Assembly: GCF_012922555.1 (NCBI RefSeq)
Contig: NZ_WIPK01000003.1
Coordinates: 124,001 to 188,000, forward strand
Direction: 5' to 3'
DNA length: 64,000 nucleotides
Origin: Paraclostridium dentum
Lineage (GTDB): Bacteria > Bacillota > Clostridia > Peptostreptococcales > Peptostreptococcaceae
Shown: in pieces, positions 18,915 to 26,545 of the stretch
Layout of the letters: each line of letters starts with the position of its first letter
Numbering within the stretch: position 1 is the stretch's first letter
Notes under the pieces: model-generated
What the model saw: the letters and a program-made list of their open reading frames with translations, nothing else
Told to the model about the DNA's origin: nothing
Databases searched by the model: none
Position numbers and translations under genes: made by a program

Positions 18915-19502
18915 TTAACTTTTATCTTCATTTTTTGATTTATCTGAGTTTTTTATAAACGTTAGATTATTTTCTATAGTACCGATAATCGATGATATCA
19001 TTAGGGCGAAATAAGCCTCATCATTTAGAATATCAGTAAATGAATAGTTAAGTTCTTTTTGCATTACATCACTATTTAATAAATTACATATTTCTGTAGC
19101 AACATCTATATTAAAGGCTTTGATTCTATCACTATTATATATACTTAAAATTAATTTCTCGAAATATCCTACATCCTCAATTTTTTTATTTAATATATCA
19201 TTCATAAACTCGTCATCACGGGATAATGCCCTTACCTTATAAAAGGCCTTGTCCAAATTGTCTTCATCGGATAAATCTATTGTTATATTATTTTTTCCAT
19301 TATCTATACTTTCTGCTAAAAGGTCAGTTATTTCTACACCTAAAGCAGCAGCGATTTTATTTAGTACATCTATATTAGGAGTTCTTTCGCCTCTTTCGTA
19401 TCTTCCTAAGCTAGTTCTTGGTATATTTGACAATTTAGCAAGTTTATCTTGAGAAATTTTCTTATATTCTCTAGCTTTTTTTATATTTTCACCAATGTTC
19501 AA
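18915..19502 (-). CDS. XRE-family repressor of the element
   Basis: A 195-residue protein with an N-terminal helix-turn-helix (IKKAREYKKISQDKLAKLSNIPRTSLGRYERG) and a helical C-terminal region of unknown type that would mediate oligomerisation or induction. It lacks a recognisable LexA-like Ser/Lys self-cleavage protease domain, so induction may be by an anti-repressor or protease. It is divergent from the early genes across a 143-base region with repeated operator-like sequences and a perfect sigma-A promoter, the usual phage switch layout. Confidence 0.88.
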   Translation of the reverse strand: MNIGENIKKAREYKKISQDKLAKLSNIPRTSLGRYERGERTPNIDVLNKIAAALGVEITDLLAESIDNGKNNITIDLSDEDNLDKAFYKVRALSRDDEFMNDILNKKIEDVGYFEKLILSIYNSDRIKAFNIDVATEICNLLNSDVMQKELNYSFTDILNDEAYFALMISSIIGTIENNLTFIKNSDKSKNEDKS

Positions 19503-19532
19503 TTATATCACCTTCCTATAATAATTATATCG

Positions 19533-19628
19533 TAGTTGTTTCTGAAAGGGAACTAAAAAAACAGTAAAAGCATTGACTTGTTTCTAAAAGGTGACTATAA
19601 TTTAAATATAGACACCGAAAGGTGACTA
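19533..19628. promoter_or_regulatory. Divergent early promoter with three operator-like repeats
   Basis: TTGACT (19573-19578) and TATAAT (19596-19601) are separated by exactly 17 bases and drive the rightward early genes. Three related sequences of the form TTTCTGAAAGGGAACTA or its AAAGGTGACTA variant lie at 19533-19555, 19575-19597 (covering the promoter) and about 19609-19628. The first is partly symmetric (TAGTT...AACTA). These are the probable binding sites of the divergent XRE repressor. Confidence 0.75.
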
Positions 19629-19645
19629 AAAAGGAGGGATTATAA

Positions 19646-19837
19646 GTGAACATAAAATTAAAAAGAATTGAAAAAGGTATAAAACAAAAAGATATGGCTG
19701 AAATGTTAGAAATTACACCTCAATATTTAAGAAAAATCGAAAAAGGAGATATTGATGTAAGGAGGAGTTTTATGATGAAGGTATCTGAAATATTAGATAC
19801 TTCAATACAAGAATTATTTTTCAGCGAGGGGGAGTAG
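19646..19837 (+). CDS. Small XRE-family DNA-binding protein (Cro-like)
   Basis: A 63-residue protein that is a single helix-turn-helix domain (IEKGIKQKDMAEMLEITPQYLRKIEKGD). GTG start at 19646 follows AAGGAGGG. It is the first gene after the repressed early promoter, and the next gene starts two bases after its stop. Position and size are as expected for a Cro-like switch protein. Confidence 0.85.
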   Translation: MNIKLKRIEKGIKQKDMAEMLEITPQYLRKIEKGDIDVRRSFMMKVSEILDTSIQELFFSEGE

Positions 19838-19839
19838 AG

Positions 19840-20151
19840 ATGAGCAATACAAATAATTTAGAAGTATTAAAAACATTACAAAGTACTCTAACAGTATTAG
19901 TGAATCAACAAGAGGAAGAAAGGGCTAAGGAGCAAGGGTATAGGGAAGTAATGAAATATAAGAGAAATAAGGCTGAATTAATGACTGCTAAAGAAGCAGC
20001 TAAGGAATATCCTATTGGTGAAGCTAAGTTTAGGGAACTATGCAGAAGTACTTCGTTAGGATTTCCAAGTATTCAAATAGGATGTAGACATTACATAATA
20101 AAAGATAAGTTAGATGATTGGATCAGAGATAATATAGGACGTTGTTTATAA
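19840..20151 (+). CDS. Excisionase-like / winged-helix DNA-binding protein
   Basis: A 103-residue protein. The N-terminal half is a charged predicted coiled coil (TVLVNQQEEERAKEQGY) and the C-terminal half (MTAKEAAKEYPIGEAKFRELCRS...IQIGCRHYIIKDKLDDWI) has the pattern of MerR-like winged-helix excisionases such as Tn916 Xis. In an element with an integrase, a role in excision or in early control is likely. It begins two bases after the Cro-like gene. Confidence 0.7.
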   Translation: MSNTNNLEVLKTLQSTLTVLVNQQEEERAKEQGYREVMKYKRNKAELMTAKEAAKEYPIGEAKFRELCRSTSLGFPSIQIGCRHYIIKDKLDDWIRDNIGRCL

Positions 20152-20164
20152 GTAGGTGAGATGA

Positions 20165-20932
20165 TTGAGACATATGGTTTCCCTATTGGATTTAGAATGG
20201 GACGAGTTATTAGTTTATCATCAGCTATATTTAAGATCTGATTTTAGTACAGGCATAACTGAATATACTGATAGACAAATTGAAGAAAGTTTATACAAAG
20301 CTAAAGTAGGAAGAACTAGAATAAGAACAATATTAAAAAAGTTTGTTAGAGATGGATTATTTATTGAAATTTCAAAGGGAAAAAGAGGCAATAATTCAGC
20401 TCCAGCTATAGGTAAGTTGATAAAAATTAAGGATATTGAAAAAACCTTATACAAACCTAATATAGCCCCTAATCAAACCTTGGAAGGTATTGAAAATAGC
20501 AATATCAAAGGTAATTGTGAACCTAATGCAAACCTTAATCAAACTTTATTCAACCCACTTATCAAAGAAAAAGGAATAAAGAATAGTATACATAGTCGAA
20601 TTATAACACGACTCAATGAATTAACTAATAAAAAATATAAATCAACAACTAAGAAAACTATAGCTTACATAAATGCTAGATTAAATGAAAATTTTACGGA
20701 AGATGATTTTTACAAGGTGATTGAAACTAAATCTAAAGAATGGCTAGGAACTAAAATGGAAATCTATTTAAGGCCAGAAACACTTTTTGGAACTAAATTT
20801 GAGGGATATTTAAATCAGAACAAAGATAAACAAATTCGAGATAAATCTAACACAAATATAAATAGAAATATTAAGGCTGATAGTGTGGAAGATGCAATAA
20901 AGCTTATAAGAGGGGAGATTGATGGAAGATAA
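20165..20932 (+). CDS. Phage replication initiation protein (DnaD-like, conserved phage C-terminal domain)
   Basis: A 255-residue protein. The N-terminal half is a predicted winged-helix replisome-organiser domain (YTDRQIEESLYKAKVGRTRIRTILKKFVRDGLFIE). The C-terminal half (about residues 140-220) matches the conserved phage C-terminal domain: RLNELTNKKYKS, IKTRL-like helices, KEWLGT and YLRPETLFGTKFEGYLN. Such proteins bind phage origins and load the helicase encoded next door. The start is uncertain: TTG 20165 has a close AGGTGAG RBS and ATG 20174 is the alternative. It overlaps the helicase start by 11 bases. Confidence 0.82.
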   Translation: MRHMVSLLDLEWDELLVYHQLYLRSDFSTGITEYTDRQIEESLYKAKVGRTRIRTILKKFVRDGLFIEISKGKRGNNSAPAIGKLIKIKDIEKTLYKPNIAPNQTLEGIENSNIKGNCEPNANLNQTLFNPLIKEKGIKNSIHSRIITRLNELTNKKYKSTTKKTIAYINARLNENFTEDDFYKVIETKSKEWLGTKMEIYLRPETLFGTKFEGYLNQNKDKQIRDKSNTNINRNIKADSVEDAIKLIRGEIDGR

Positions 20933-22235
20933 CAGAATATCTAGTTTGGTTAACTTAGAAGCAGAGAGAATAGTTGTAGGAACTTTAATAACTGAATTAT
21001 CAACTCATAAAAAAATAGAGAATATACAACCGAGTATGTTCTCTGAGAAAATAAGTAAATCAATATTTAAAGTTATAGTATATTTAATCAATAATGATAG
21101 ACCGGTGGATATTCCAAATATAGATTCAGTATTAAGATCTAGAGGAATTAATATATCTGTATCAAGCTTAACAAACTTAGCTTTATATAGTAATTTATAT
21201 AGTTTCTATGGAAGTATTGATATCATAAGAGAACTATATTTAAAAAGGTATATGTATGAGAAAGCCAATAGATTGGCAACTGGGATTTTAGAAGGAAACA
21301 ATATAGATAAGCTAATGTACGAGTTTGAAGAAGAAACAAAGGTTATAAGTCATAATAATAATTATGATGATAGTATACAAGCAATAACAGAAAGGCTGTT
21401 TGATAGATTAAATAGTCCAAAAGCAGAAGGTGTAAAGTTTAATATTCCTGTACTAGATAGGGTTATAGGAGGATTATATCCAACAGAGTTAACGACTATA
21501 GGAGCTAAAAGTGGAGTAGGTAAAACCGCAATGGCTTTATATATAGCCAATGGTGTAATAAAGCAAAATAAGAAAGTATTAATTGTGACTAGAGAAATGA
21601 CCGATGAACATATTTTACAAAGACTTATAACTCAAAGAACGTCTATATCTTCTAAGATAATGAAAAATAAAGACTTAAGCGAAACTGAGTGGAAGACTAT
21701 AGTTAGGATATTGAGTGAATTTAATAATTATAACTTGCATATCAACGATAAAATATCTAAGCCAGGGGAAATTAGAAGAAGGATAAAAGAGTTAAACCCA
21801 GATTTAGTGATAATTGATTATCTACAATTGCTTACAAGTGAAGATAACACTAACAATAGGGAGAGAGAAGTAGCTTCACTAAGTAGATCTATAAAGGATA
21901 TGGCACAGTGGTTTAAAATACCCATAATCCAATTAACACAATTAAATGATAGCTTCACAGGAAGACCATTTGGGGAATCACCAGTAAGGGAGTCTAAGGC
22001 AATATATCAAGATTCTAATAATGTTATATATATCCATAAGCCTACTAATAAAAAAGATATGGAGGAATTTACAGAGGAAGAGAACTTGGTTAAAACATTG
22101 CTAGAGTTAAATATAGGTGATGGACCAACTAAGGCTATAGAGGTAATTATAAGCAAGTGTAGGGATGGAGGAACTGCTATTGAAAAAATGTGGTATGAAG
22201 GAACTACACTAAGTTATAAAACTTGGAATGTATAA
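20922..22235 (+). CDS. DnaB-type replicative helicase of the element
   Basis: A 437-residue hexameric helicase homologue. N-terminal DnaB domain (EAERIVVGTLITEL...IQPSMFSEKISKSIF), linker helices, then a RecA-like core with Walker A GAKSGVGKTAMA near residue 195, Walker B LVIIDYLQLL, and QLTQLNDSFTGRP. The usual R-finger region near the end is shortened. ATG 20922 follows GGGGAG and overlaps the replication initiator gene, indicating coupled expression. It would work with the initiator to replicate the element after excision. Confidence 0.88.
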   Translation: MEDNRISSLVNLEAERIVVGTLITELSTHKKIENIQPSMFSEKISKSIFKVIVYLINNDRPVDIPNIDSVLRSRGINISVSSLTNLALYSNLYSFYGSIDIIRELYLKRYMYEKANRLATGILEGNNIDKLMYEFEEETKVISHNNNYDDSIQAITERLFDRLNSPKAEGVKFNIPVLDRVIGGLYPTELTTIGAKSGVGKTAMALYIANGVIKQNKKVLIVTREMTDEHILQRLITQRTSISSKIMKNKDLSETEWKTIVRILSEFNNYNLHINDKISKPGEIRRRIKELNPDLVIIDYLQLLTSEDNTNNREREVASLSRSIKDMAQWFKIPIIQLTQLNDSFTGRPFGESPVRESKAIYQDSNNVIYIHKPTNKKDMEEFTEEENLVKTLLELNIGDGPTKAIEVIISKCRDGGTAIEKMWYEGTTLSYKTWNV

Positions 22236-22264
22236 AATAAATTTTCAATATTAGGAGGAGTATC

Positions 22265-22573
22265 ATGAATGTAAAATTAGCAATATCAAAATTAAGTAAG
22301 ATTGATGAAGTTGAAATTGTTGTAAGTGCAAGATTTAATAAAAATTATTTAGGTGATAAAGCAAAACTAAAAAGCATTACGATAAGTGATGATTCAATTA
22401 TTGAAGTATTAGGAGAATGTGGATTAAAAATATACATACCCATGGATGATCTTAAAGAAATTTTAGATTATACAACATCAATAACTTTTCTAACAAGAAA
22501 TATACAGATATTGTTTAGATGGGACATGCTAATAAAAGCCAATGGGGGACAAGGAGAGCTATCTAGAATATAG
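22265..22573 (+). CDS. Hypothetical protein of the element
   Basis: A 102-residue protein with alternating beta-rich segments (EVEIVVSARF, LKSITISDDSIIEVL, LKIYIPMDDL), preceded by a good GGAGGAG RBS. No family recognised. It follows the helicase by 29 bases and is probably in the early operon. Confidence 0.6.
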   Translation: MNVKLAISKLSKIDEVEIVVSARFNKNYLGDKAKLKSITISDDSIIEVLGECGLKIYIPMDDLKEILDYTTSITFLTRNIQILFRWDMLIKANGGQGELSRI

Positions 22574-22639
22574 ATTAGAGTAAATATATGATTGAAGATA
22601 AAATTATGGTCATATTTGGAATTTAAAAGGGTGTTAAAA

Positions 22640-22714
22640 ATGAGTAAGTTGAAATTAAAAAATAGCATAAAAAAAGATACCGAGTCAAAAGACTACAGTA
22701 CCTACCAGCAATAG
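22640..22714 (+). CDS. Short ORF, 24 residues, in the early operon
   Basis: Encodes a basic 24-residue peptide ending in KDYSTYQQ, preceded by AAAAGGGTG. Its 3' end lies inside the hairpin formed by CAAAAGAC/GTCTTTTG (22686-22693, 22724-22731), so it may be a leader peptide for the downstream short ORF. Coding status is uncertain. Confidence 0.3.
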   Translation: MSKLKLKNSIKKDTESKDYSTYQQ

Positions 22715-22763
22715 TTATTGTATGTCTTTTGATTTGATAAGTCAAGTCGGAGGTGTTTAACAT

Positions 22764-22856
22764 ATGAGAATGAAATTATGGAAAGAGCTGAATTACAAAG
22801 AGAAGAAGAAATTATTTGAACTTTTAAAACTAAGATATAGTGTTCTAGTTGGATAG
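22764..22856 (+). CDS. Short ORF, 30 residues, with strong RBS
   Basis: ATG at 22764 follows GGAGGTG at 22749-22755. The basic peptide begins MRMKLWKELNYKEKKKLFEL and ends VLVG. It has an amphipathic helical appearance. Small proteins like this are common in element early regions; no family recognised. Confidence 0.4.
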   Translation: MRMKLWKELNYKEKKKLFELLKLRYSVLVG

Positions 22857-22922
22857 AATGATCACCATGAAATATATAAATATAAAAGACTAAAAATACA
22901 TATCAAAGGGAGAATTCAGAGT

Positions 22923-23408
22923 ATGGATATAAGATATTTACAAGTTGAAGATATAAAGAAACAAGTGGATAAATACATAGGGGAAAATAAAAAGTTAATA
23001 GTTACAAAAGGAATAAAAATAAAAGGAAAAAAGATTTTTAAATTAGATATTTTAAAAGAGTTATTAATTAAAGAAAAAGAAATACTTATTAAATTTGAAA
23101 GTGGTTCAGAAACGATTATAACTATTGACGGAAGTACGTTTATATATGAACAAAGTAATAGGCTAAAAATTGTAAATCAAAATATTTATATATCTATAAA
23201 CCCTAGGGATTGTATTAAATATGTAAATTTAGAGAAAGAGTTATTAGAAAGAAATATTAGTATAGAGGAATTAGCTTCTTGTATTAATGTAGTTGAGGAA
23301 TCTATTTTAAAAATATTAAATAATGAAATTGATATAACATTAGATGAAGCTTATAGGATAAGAGATACATATTTTAGCGATTTAACATTAAATTATTTGT
23401 ATGCCTAA
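22923..23408 (+). CDS. Hypothetical protein with C-terminal XRE-like helix-turn-helix
   Basis: A 161-residue protein. The first 100 residues are a Lys-rich, beta-strand-rich region of unknown type. Residues about 103-160 (LEKELLERNISIEELASCINVVEESILKIL...LDEAYRIRDTYF) have the five-helix XRE pattern with the usual spacing. Possibly an additional regulator of the element. ATG 22923 lies after AAAGGGAGAATTCAGAGT, an acceptable RBS. Confidence 0.6.
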   Translation: MDIRYLQVEDIKKQVDKYIGENKKLIVTKGIKIKGKKIFKLDILKELLIKEKEILIKFESGSETIITIDGSTFIYEQSNRLKIVNQNIYISINPRDCIKYVNLEKELLERNISIEELASCINVVEESILKILNNEIDITLDEAYRIRDTYFSDLTLNYLYA

Positions 23409-23483
23409 TGAAAATATATTAATTATTTGTAGTCACTATAGTGTGTTTCGAAATAAATACACTTTAATTGAAAGAGGTGAGAT

Positions 23484-23587
23484 ATGTATTGTTTAATACA
23501 AGAAGTTAAATTAAAGAATCTAGATATTGTATGAGACCCTGATACAATGGCTAAAATAAACAACTTAAAAGATAAAATATTAAAATA
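23484..23587 (+). pseudogene. Short ORF interrupted by an in-frame TGA
   Basis: ATG 23484 after AAAGAGGTGAG encodes MYCLIQEVKLKNLDIV and then TGA. The same frame continues as DPDTMAKINNLKDKILK to a TAA near 23587. The good RBS and continued frame suggest a small gene recently truncated by a nonsense change, or a 16-residue peptide. Too short to decide. Confidence 0.3.
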
Positions 23588-23607
23588 AGAAAGGAATCAA
23601 TATTTAT

Positions 23608-23754
23608 ATGGCTAAGATAACAATAAGCTATGATACAGATAAAGAGAAACAAGAGATTCTAGAGGCTATATCTAAGATGCTTAAAATAAAAAAGATCAGC
23701 AAAGAGTACGATAATCAAAAACATAAAAAAGTATATATATTTACATGTTCATAG
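23608..23754 (+). CDS. Small hypothetical protein (48 residues)
   Basis: Encodes MAKITISYDTDKEKQEILEA followed by a basic C-terminal half ending in KKVYIFTCS. The beta-alpha-beta-like pattern (ITISYDT, helix with KQEILEAISKML, VYIFT) resembles small conserved proteins of clostridial phages and transposons, but the family cannot be named. RBS GAAAGGAATC lies upstream. Confidence 0.5.
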   Translation: MAKITISYDTDKEKQEILEAISKMLKIKKISKEYDNQKHKKVYIFTCS

Positions 23755-23814
23755 GATTGGATATTTGATTTAAAATAAGGTAAATGATATAATAAATAAA
23801 AAAGAATAATAAGT

Positions 23815-23905
23815 ACCACGCTATCAAAGCGAAAGGCATGAATATAGCCACGGGAAACAATTAACCAGTATTTACTATTGGTTTTGTTACCCGTGGTTTT
23901 TTATT
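23815..23905 (+). promoter_or_regulatory. Structured leader ending in an intrinsic terminator
   Basis: CCACGGG (23848-23854) pairs with CCCGTGG (23890-23896) and is followed by TTTTTT. The loop contains a second stem (AACAA/TTGTT and ACCA/TGGT). Upstream, GCTAT (23820-23824) can pair with ATAGC (23844-23848), and ACCACG (23815-23820) can compete for CGTGGT in the terminator. Mutually exclusive pairings plus a terminator are typical of attenuators or riboswitches. No known riboswitch class was recognised. A plain terminator is the simplest alternative. Confidence 0.55.
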
Positions 23906-23945
23906 GTCTATAAGTATAGATATTTATATATGGAGGGATTAATGG

Positions 23946-24083
23946 GTGAATGATAAAGCTAGAGAAGAACGAAATGCCTATTTACGGGAATGGCGTAAAA
24001 AGAATAAAGATAAAATTAAAAAATATAATAAGAGATATTGGGAACGCAAAGCGTCAAAAAGAAAAAGAGAGGGAGATATATAG
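23946..24083 (+). CDS. Small basic phage-type protein (45 residues)
   Basis: GTG start at 23946 after GGAGGG. The protein reads KAREERNAYLREWRKKNKDK and then KIKKYNKRYWERKA, an Arg/Lys/Trp-rich pattern found in many small conserved phage proteins of Firmicutes. This frame is preferred over the overlapping frame starting at 23950, which has no such pattern until its own downstream ATG. Confidence 0.6.
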   Translation: MNDKAREERNAYLREWRKKNKDKIKKYNKRYWERKASKRKREGDI

Positions 24084-24084
24084 A

Positions 24085-24213
24085 ATGTATGAAGCCAGTA
24101 TAGTAGTAAAAAAAGAAGTTATCAGAAATAAGATATTTGAAATGATAGAAGAATTAAATTATGAGGAATTATTAGAAATGGAAAAAATACTAGATGAGTT
24201 GGGGGTTAAATAA
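24085..24213 (+). CDS. Small acidic hypothetical protein (42 residues)
   Basis: ATG at 24085 follows GAGGGAGATATA. The product is an amphipathic helical peptide (VIRNKIFEMIEELNYEELLE, then MEKILDELG). It starts one base after the stop of the preceding basic protein. No family recognised. Confidence 0.5.
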   Translation: MYEASIVVKKEVIRNKIFEMIEELNYEELLEMEKILDELGVK

Positions 24214-24214
24214 T

Positions 24215-24760
24215 ATGATAAAAGAAAATATAAAAACAGTAGTAGATACTTATAATTCTAAGATACAAAATATATTAAATGAGATATCTGTAATAGATTC
24301 AAAAGATCATTATACTAATGAATATAAGGATCAACAAAAGCATTCTAAGTTTAAGCAAATAAAAGATTTAAAAATTGAAGCTAAAAATAAAATGGTAGAT
24401 ACGTTTAATACAAAGATAGATGGAATCAAAAATAAAGAAGTATTTAATTTTAGTGATATAGAAACAAATAATATATTAAAAATGATAGAGATAGGCATAA
24501 CATCTATGCATACTGATGAAATACAATATTTAGTAGATAAGTATTCGGATAATCCTGTTATATATAGAGCCATAGAATCCCAAGTTAAGAAGAATGACAT
24601 TATGAATGTGAAAATGCCATTTAAAACATTTATGCCTAATACTAAAGAGATAGAAAGTTTAAGAGATACTTTATGTAATAGTATGGATATGAATGAGAAT
24701 TCCTTATTTAGTAGTTTAGCATTCAAAATGACAATGGCTAATAATGATAATGTATTTTAA
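24215..24760 (+). CDS. Hypothetical protein of the element
   Basis: A 181-residue, mostly helical, charged protein. ATG 24215 is preferred to an in-frame TTG at 24194 because GGGGG at 24200-24204 provides the RBS. It begins one base after the stop of the previous small gene. No domain recognised; in this position phage elements often carry recombination or regulatory proteins, but nothing supports a specific call. Confidence 0.6.
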   Translation: MIKENIKTVVDTYNSKIQNILNEISVIDSKDHYTNEYKDQQKHSKFKQIKDLKIEAKNKMVDTFNTKIDGIKNKEVFNFSDIETNNILKMIEIGITSMHTDEIQYLVDKYSDNPVIYRAIESQVKKNDIMNVKMPFKTFMPNTKEIESLRDTLCNSMDMNENSLFSSLAFKMTMANNDNVF

Positions 24761-24816
24761 GTTTTAAAAGGGCTAACAATACTCTTATTTTAGGTTATAC
24801 GAAAGAGGGGTTATGC

Positions 24817-25137
24817 ATGGAAAGACCTAGAAATTTACCTAAAGAGCTAAGTAAAGAACATTTAAAATGGCTTAGATTATATGGATATTGTTTAAATGTA
24901 GATGATGAAAATTACAATAAATTAAGAGATACTTTAAAAAAGTGGTATGCATATGAATATTATTTTTATGTTGATAGGGATTTGCTAAAAGAAGCTAGAA
25001 AAAAATTTGATTCTTTAACTGTAGATGATTTTAGTTCTCCTAAGGATTATAGGAGATCAGAAAAAAGAATTACTAGGCATGAAAAAAAGAGGTTAATAAA
25101 AGAGTTATATGGATTGGAAAAGAAGGGTATCATATGA
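24817..25137 (+). CDS. Hypothetical protein of the element
   Basis: A 106-residue protein rich in Lys, Arg, Glu and aromatic residues (HLKWLRLYGYCLN, LKKWYAYEYYFYVDRDLL), with a basic C terminus. Fully soluble and probably helical. No family recognised. It is the last gene of the rightward unit, and a bidirectional terminator follows. Confidence 0.6.
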   Translation: MERPRNLPKELSKEHLKWLRLYGYCLNVDDENYNKLRDTLKKWYAYEYYFYVDRDLLKEARKKFDSLTVDDFSSPKDYRRSEKRITRHEKKRLIKELYGLEKKGII

Positions 25138-25148
25138 ATGATATTAAT

Positions 25149-25192
25149 GAGCTATATGATAAGAAAATTGAAGTCATATAGCTCTTATTATT
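25149..25192. terminator. Bidirectional terminator at the end of the early unit
   Basis: GAGCTATATGA (25149-25159) and TCATATAGCTC (25174-25184) form an 11-bp stem followed by TTATTATTT. It separates two convergent units. Confidence 0.8.
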
Positions 25193-25197
25193 TAGAA

Positions 25198-25611
25198 TTA
25201 TTGAATTTCAATTCTAATATCATTTAAAGCTTTTATAGTAAGTAGATAAATAAATTTTTCTTGATGATTAATCTGGATTTGTTTAGAAGCTGGCTTCATA
25301 AAACAAAAATATACAAGTATAAGAACTACGATTAGGGCAATAAGTTTAATTGTATCTATATTAGAAATCTTAACTGTAAAATAAGTAAATGTTGGTACTG
25401 ATAAGGCTATATAAATTTTATTTAAACTATCAATAAGATTGGTTTGTTTAGCGGCTTTAAGTTCCATATCCATTATTAGTAACTCAATATCCTCAATTGA
25501 TAATTCCTTTTCTTTATAAAATTTATAAATTTCATTATATATATAACTATTTTCAGTAAAGTCTTTATATGATTCATTAAGTATATCTTTCACTTTTATA
25601 GTATTACTCAT
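25198..25611 (-). CDS. Two-helix membrane protein, function unknown
   Basis: A 137-residue protein: a soluble, acidic, helical N-terminal half (residues 1-60), two membrane segments at about 65-82 and 87-106, and a short cytoplasmic tail. No family recognised. It sits with two other orphan genes at the right edge of the element, where cargo is expected; a membrane effector role is possible but unsupported by any motif. Confidence 0.6.
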   Translation of the reverse strand: MSNTIKVKDILNESYKDFTENSYIYNEIYKFYKEKELSIEDIELLIMDMELKAAKQTNLIDSLNKIYIALSVPTFTYFTVKISNIDTIKLIALIVVLILVYFCFMKPASKQIQINHQEKFIYLLTIKALNDIRIEIQ

Positions 25612-25776
25612 AGAATACCTCCCTTTTATTGTCGATTGTATTATATACCAAATTAAGGAAAAATACGACTGGTTATTAAAAATCTAAACCTGTTAAAATG
25701 AAAGTATTAATGTTTAGATTGTAGATATATGAATAATAATATATAATTTGATTGAAAGCAGGTAGGGAGGAGAGTT

Positions 25777-26325
25777 ATGAATAATAGAGAAAATTTAAAT
25801 ATAGAAATTAAAAAGTTCTTAGAAAATAATGCAGAAAAAATAATGCTTATAACAGGAACACATCAATATGAAAAACATATAGAATTATTGAAAACCTTGA
25901 GTAAGTATGAAGAAGATGGTACGAAGGTTTTATTCAGGTTGAATGGTAAAGATAATATAGAAACTATATTTAATAATAAAATTAAATCAGCTAAATTGAA
26001 TACAAGAATTAAAATTGGAAACATACAAATGTATATAGATACTATAAATAATAGAACATGGAGAAATGATAAGTATGATGTATCTATAATATATCCTATA
26101 GATCCATTATGCAGAATGAATGATAGAAAACGAGAAGAAATAATTAATAACTTATTGAGAAATAATGTAAATAAATTATTTATAGTATCTTGGACTGATA
26201 ATTATGACTATACATGGTTAAATGAATTTGGAGTAGATAGGATTGCAGTTTTTGATGCTGAGGAAGAAGATAAAGCTTATCACAGTAGAGTTTTAGAATG
26301 TATAAATAAAAATAATTGGAGATGA
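25777..26325 (+). CDS. Hypothetical protein, accessory cargo
   Basis: A 182-residue soluble protein with an alternating beta-alpha pattern: KIMLITGTHQYEKHIELLKTL, GTKVLFRLNG, YDVSIIYPIDP, KLFIVSWTD, DRIAVFDAEEEDKAYHSRVLECI. This looks like a Rossmann-type fold, but there is no Walker or other signature I can name. It is expressed from its own unit with a GGGAGGAG RBS and ends at a terminator (26327-26354). Confidence 0.6.
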   Translation: MNNRENLNIEIKKFLENNAEKIMLITGTHQYEKHIELLKTLSKYEEDGTKVLFRLNGKDNIETIFNNKIKSAKLNTRIKIGNIQMYIDTINNRTWRNDKYDVSIIYPIDPLCRMNDRKREEIINNLLRNNVNKLFIVSWTDNYDYTWLNEFGVDRIAVFDAEEEDKAYHSRVLECINKNNWR

Positions 26326-26326
26326 A

Positions 26327-26356
26327 AAGAGCTCTTTTATAGAGTTCTTTTTTTAT
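26327..26356 (+). terminator. Terminator after the 25777-26325 gene
   Basis: AAGAGCTC and GAGTTCTT form a stem with one G-U pair, then TTTTTTT. Confidence 0.7.
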
Positions 26357-26459
26357 TCTCCTAAATAAGGCTAATAAGCTTATAGATTATATGAAGAAAC
26401 ATAGTGAGTAATAAAATAATTTGTCTTGGGACGACCTAAATATGTAAGAAGAATCTAAT

Positions 26460-26491
26460 GGAGTGCTTTGAAAATACGCTTAGAGCACTCC
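26460..26491. repeat. Inverted repeat in the accessory region
   Basis: GGAGTGCT and AGCACTCC form a perfect 8-bp stem, with further partial pairing in the loop. It lies between two convergent accessory genes. It has no T tract, so it may be a weak terminator or a binding site. Confidence 0.5.
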
Positions 26492-26545
26492 AAAAGGATA
26501 AATAAATAGAAATAAATTAGAAAAAATTATATGAATTTATATTTT

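Noticed and set aside
23815-23855. GCTATCAAAGCGAAAGGCAT... as a c-di-GMP (GEMM) riboswitch
   Set aside because: A few bases recall GEMM conserved blocks, but the order, paired lengths and second helix do not match, so only an unclassified leader is reported.
23950-24213. 87-residue ORF starting at 23950
   Set aside because: The first part is a different frame of the GTG-started small basic protein at 23946-24083; only the C-terminal 42 codons from ATG 24085 look like a gene.
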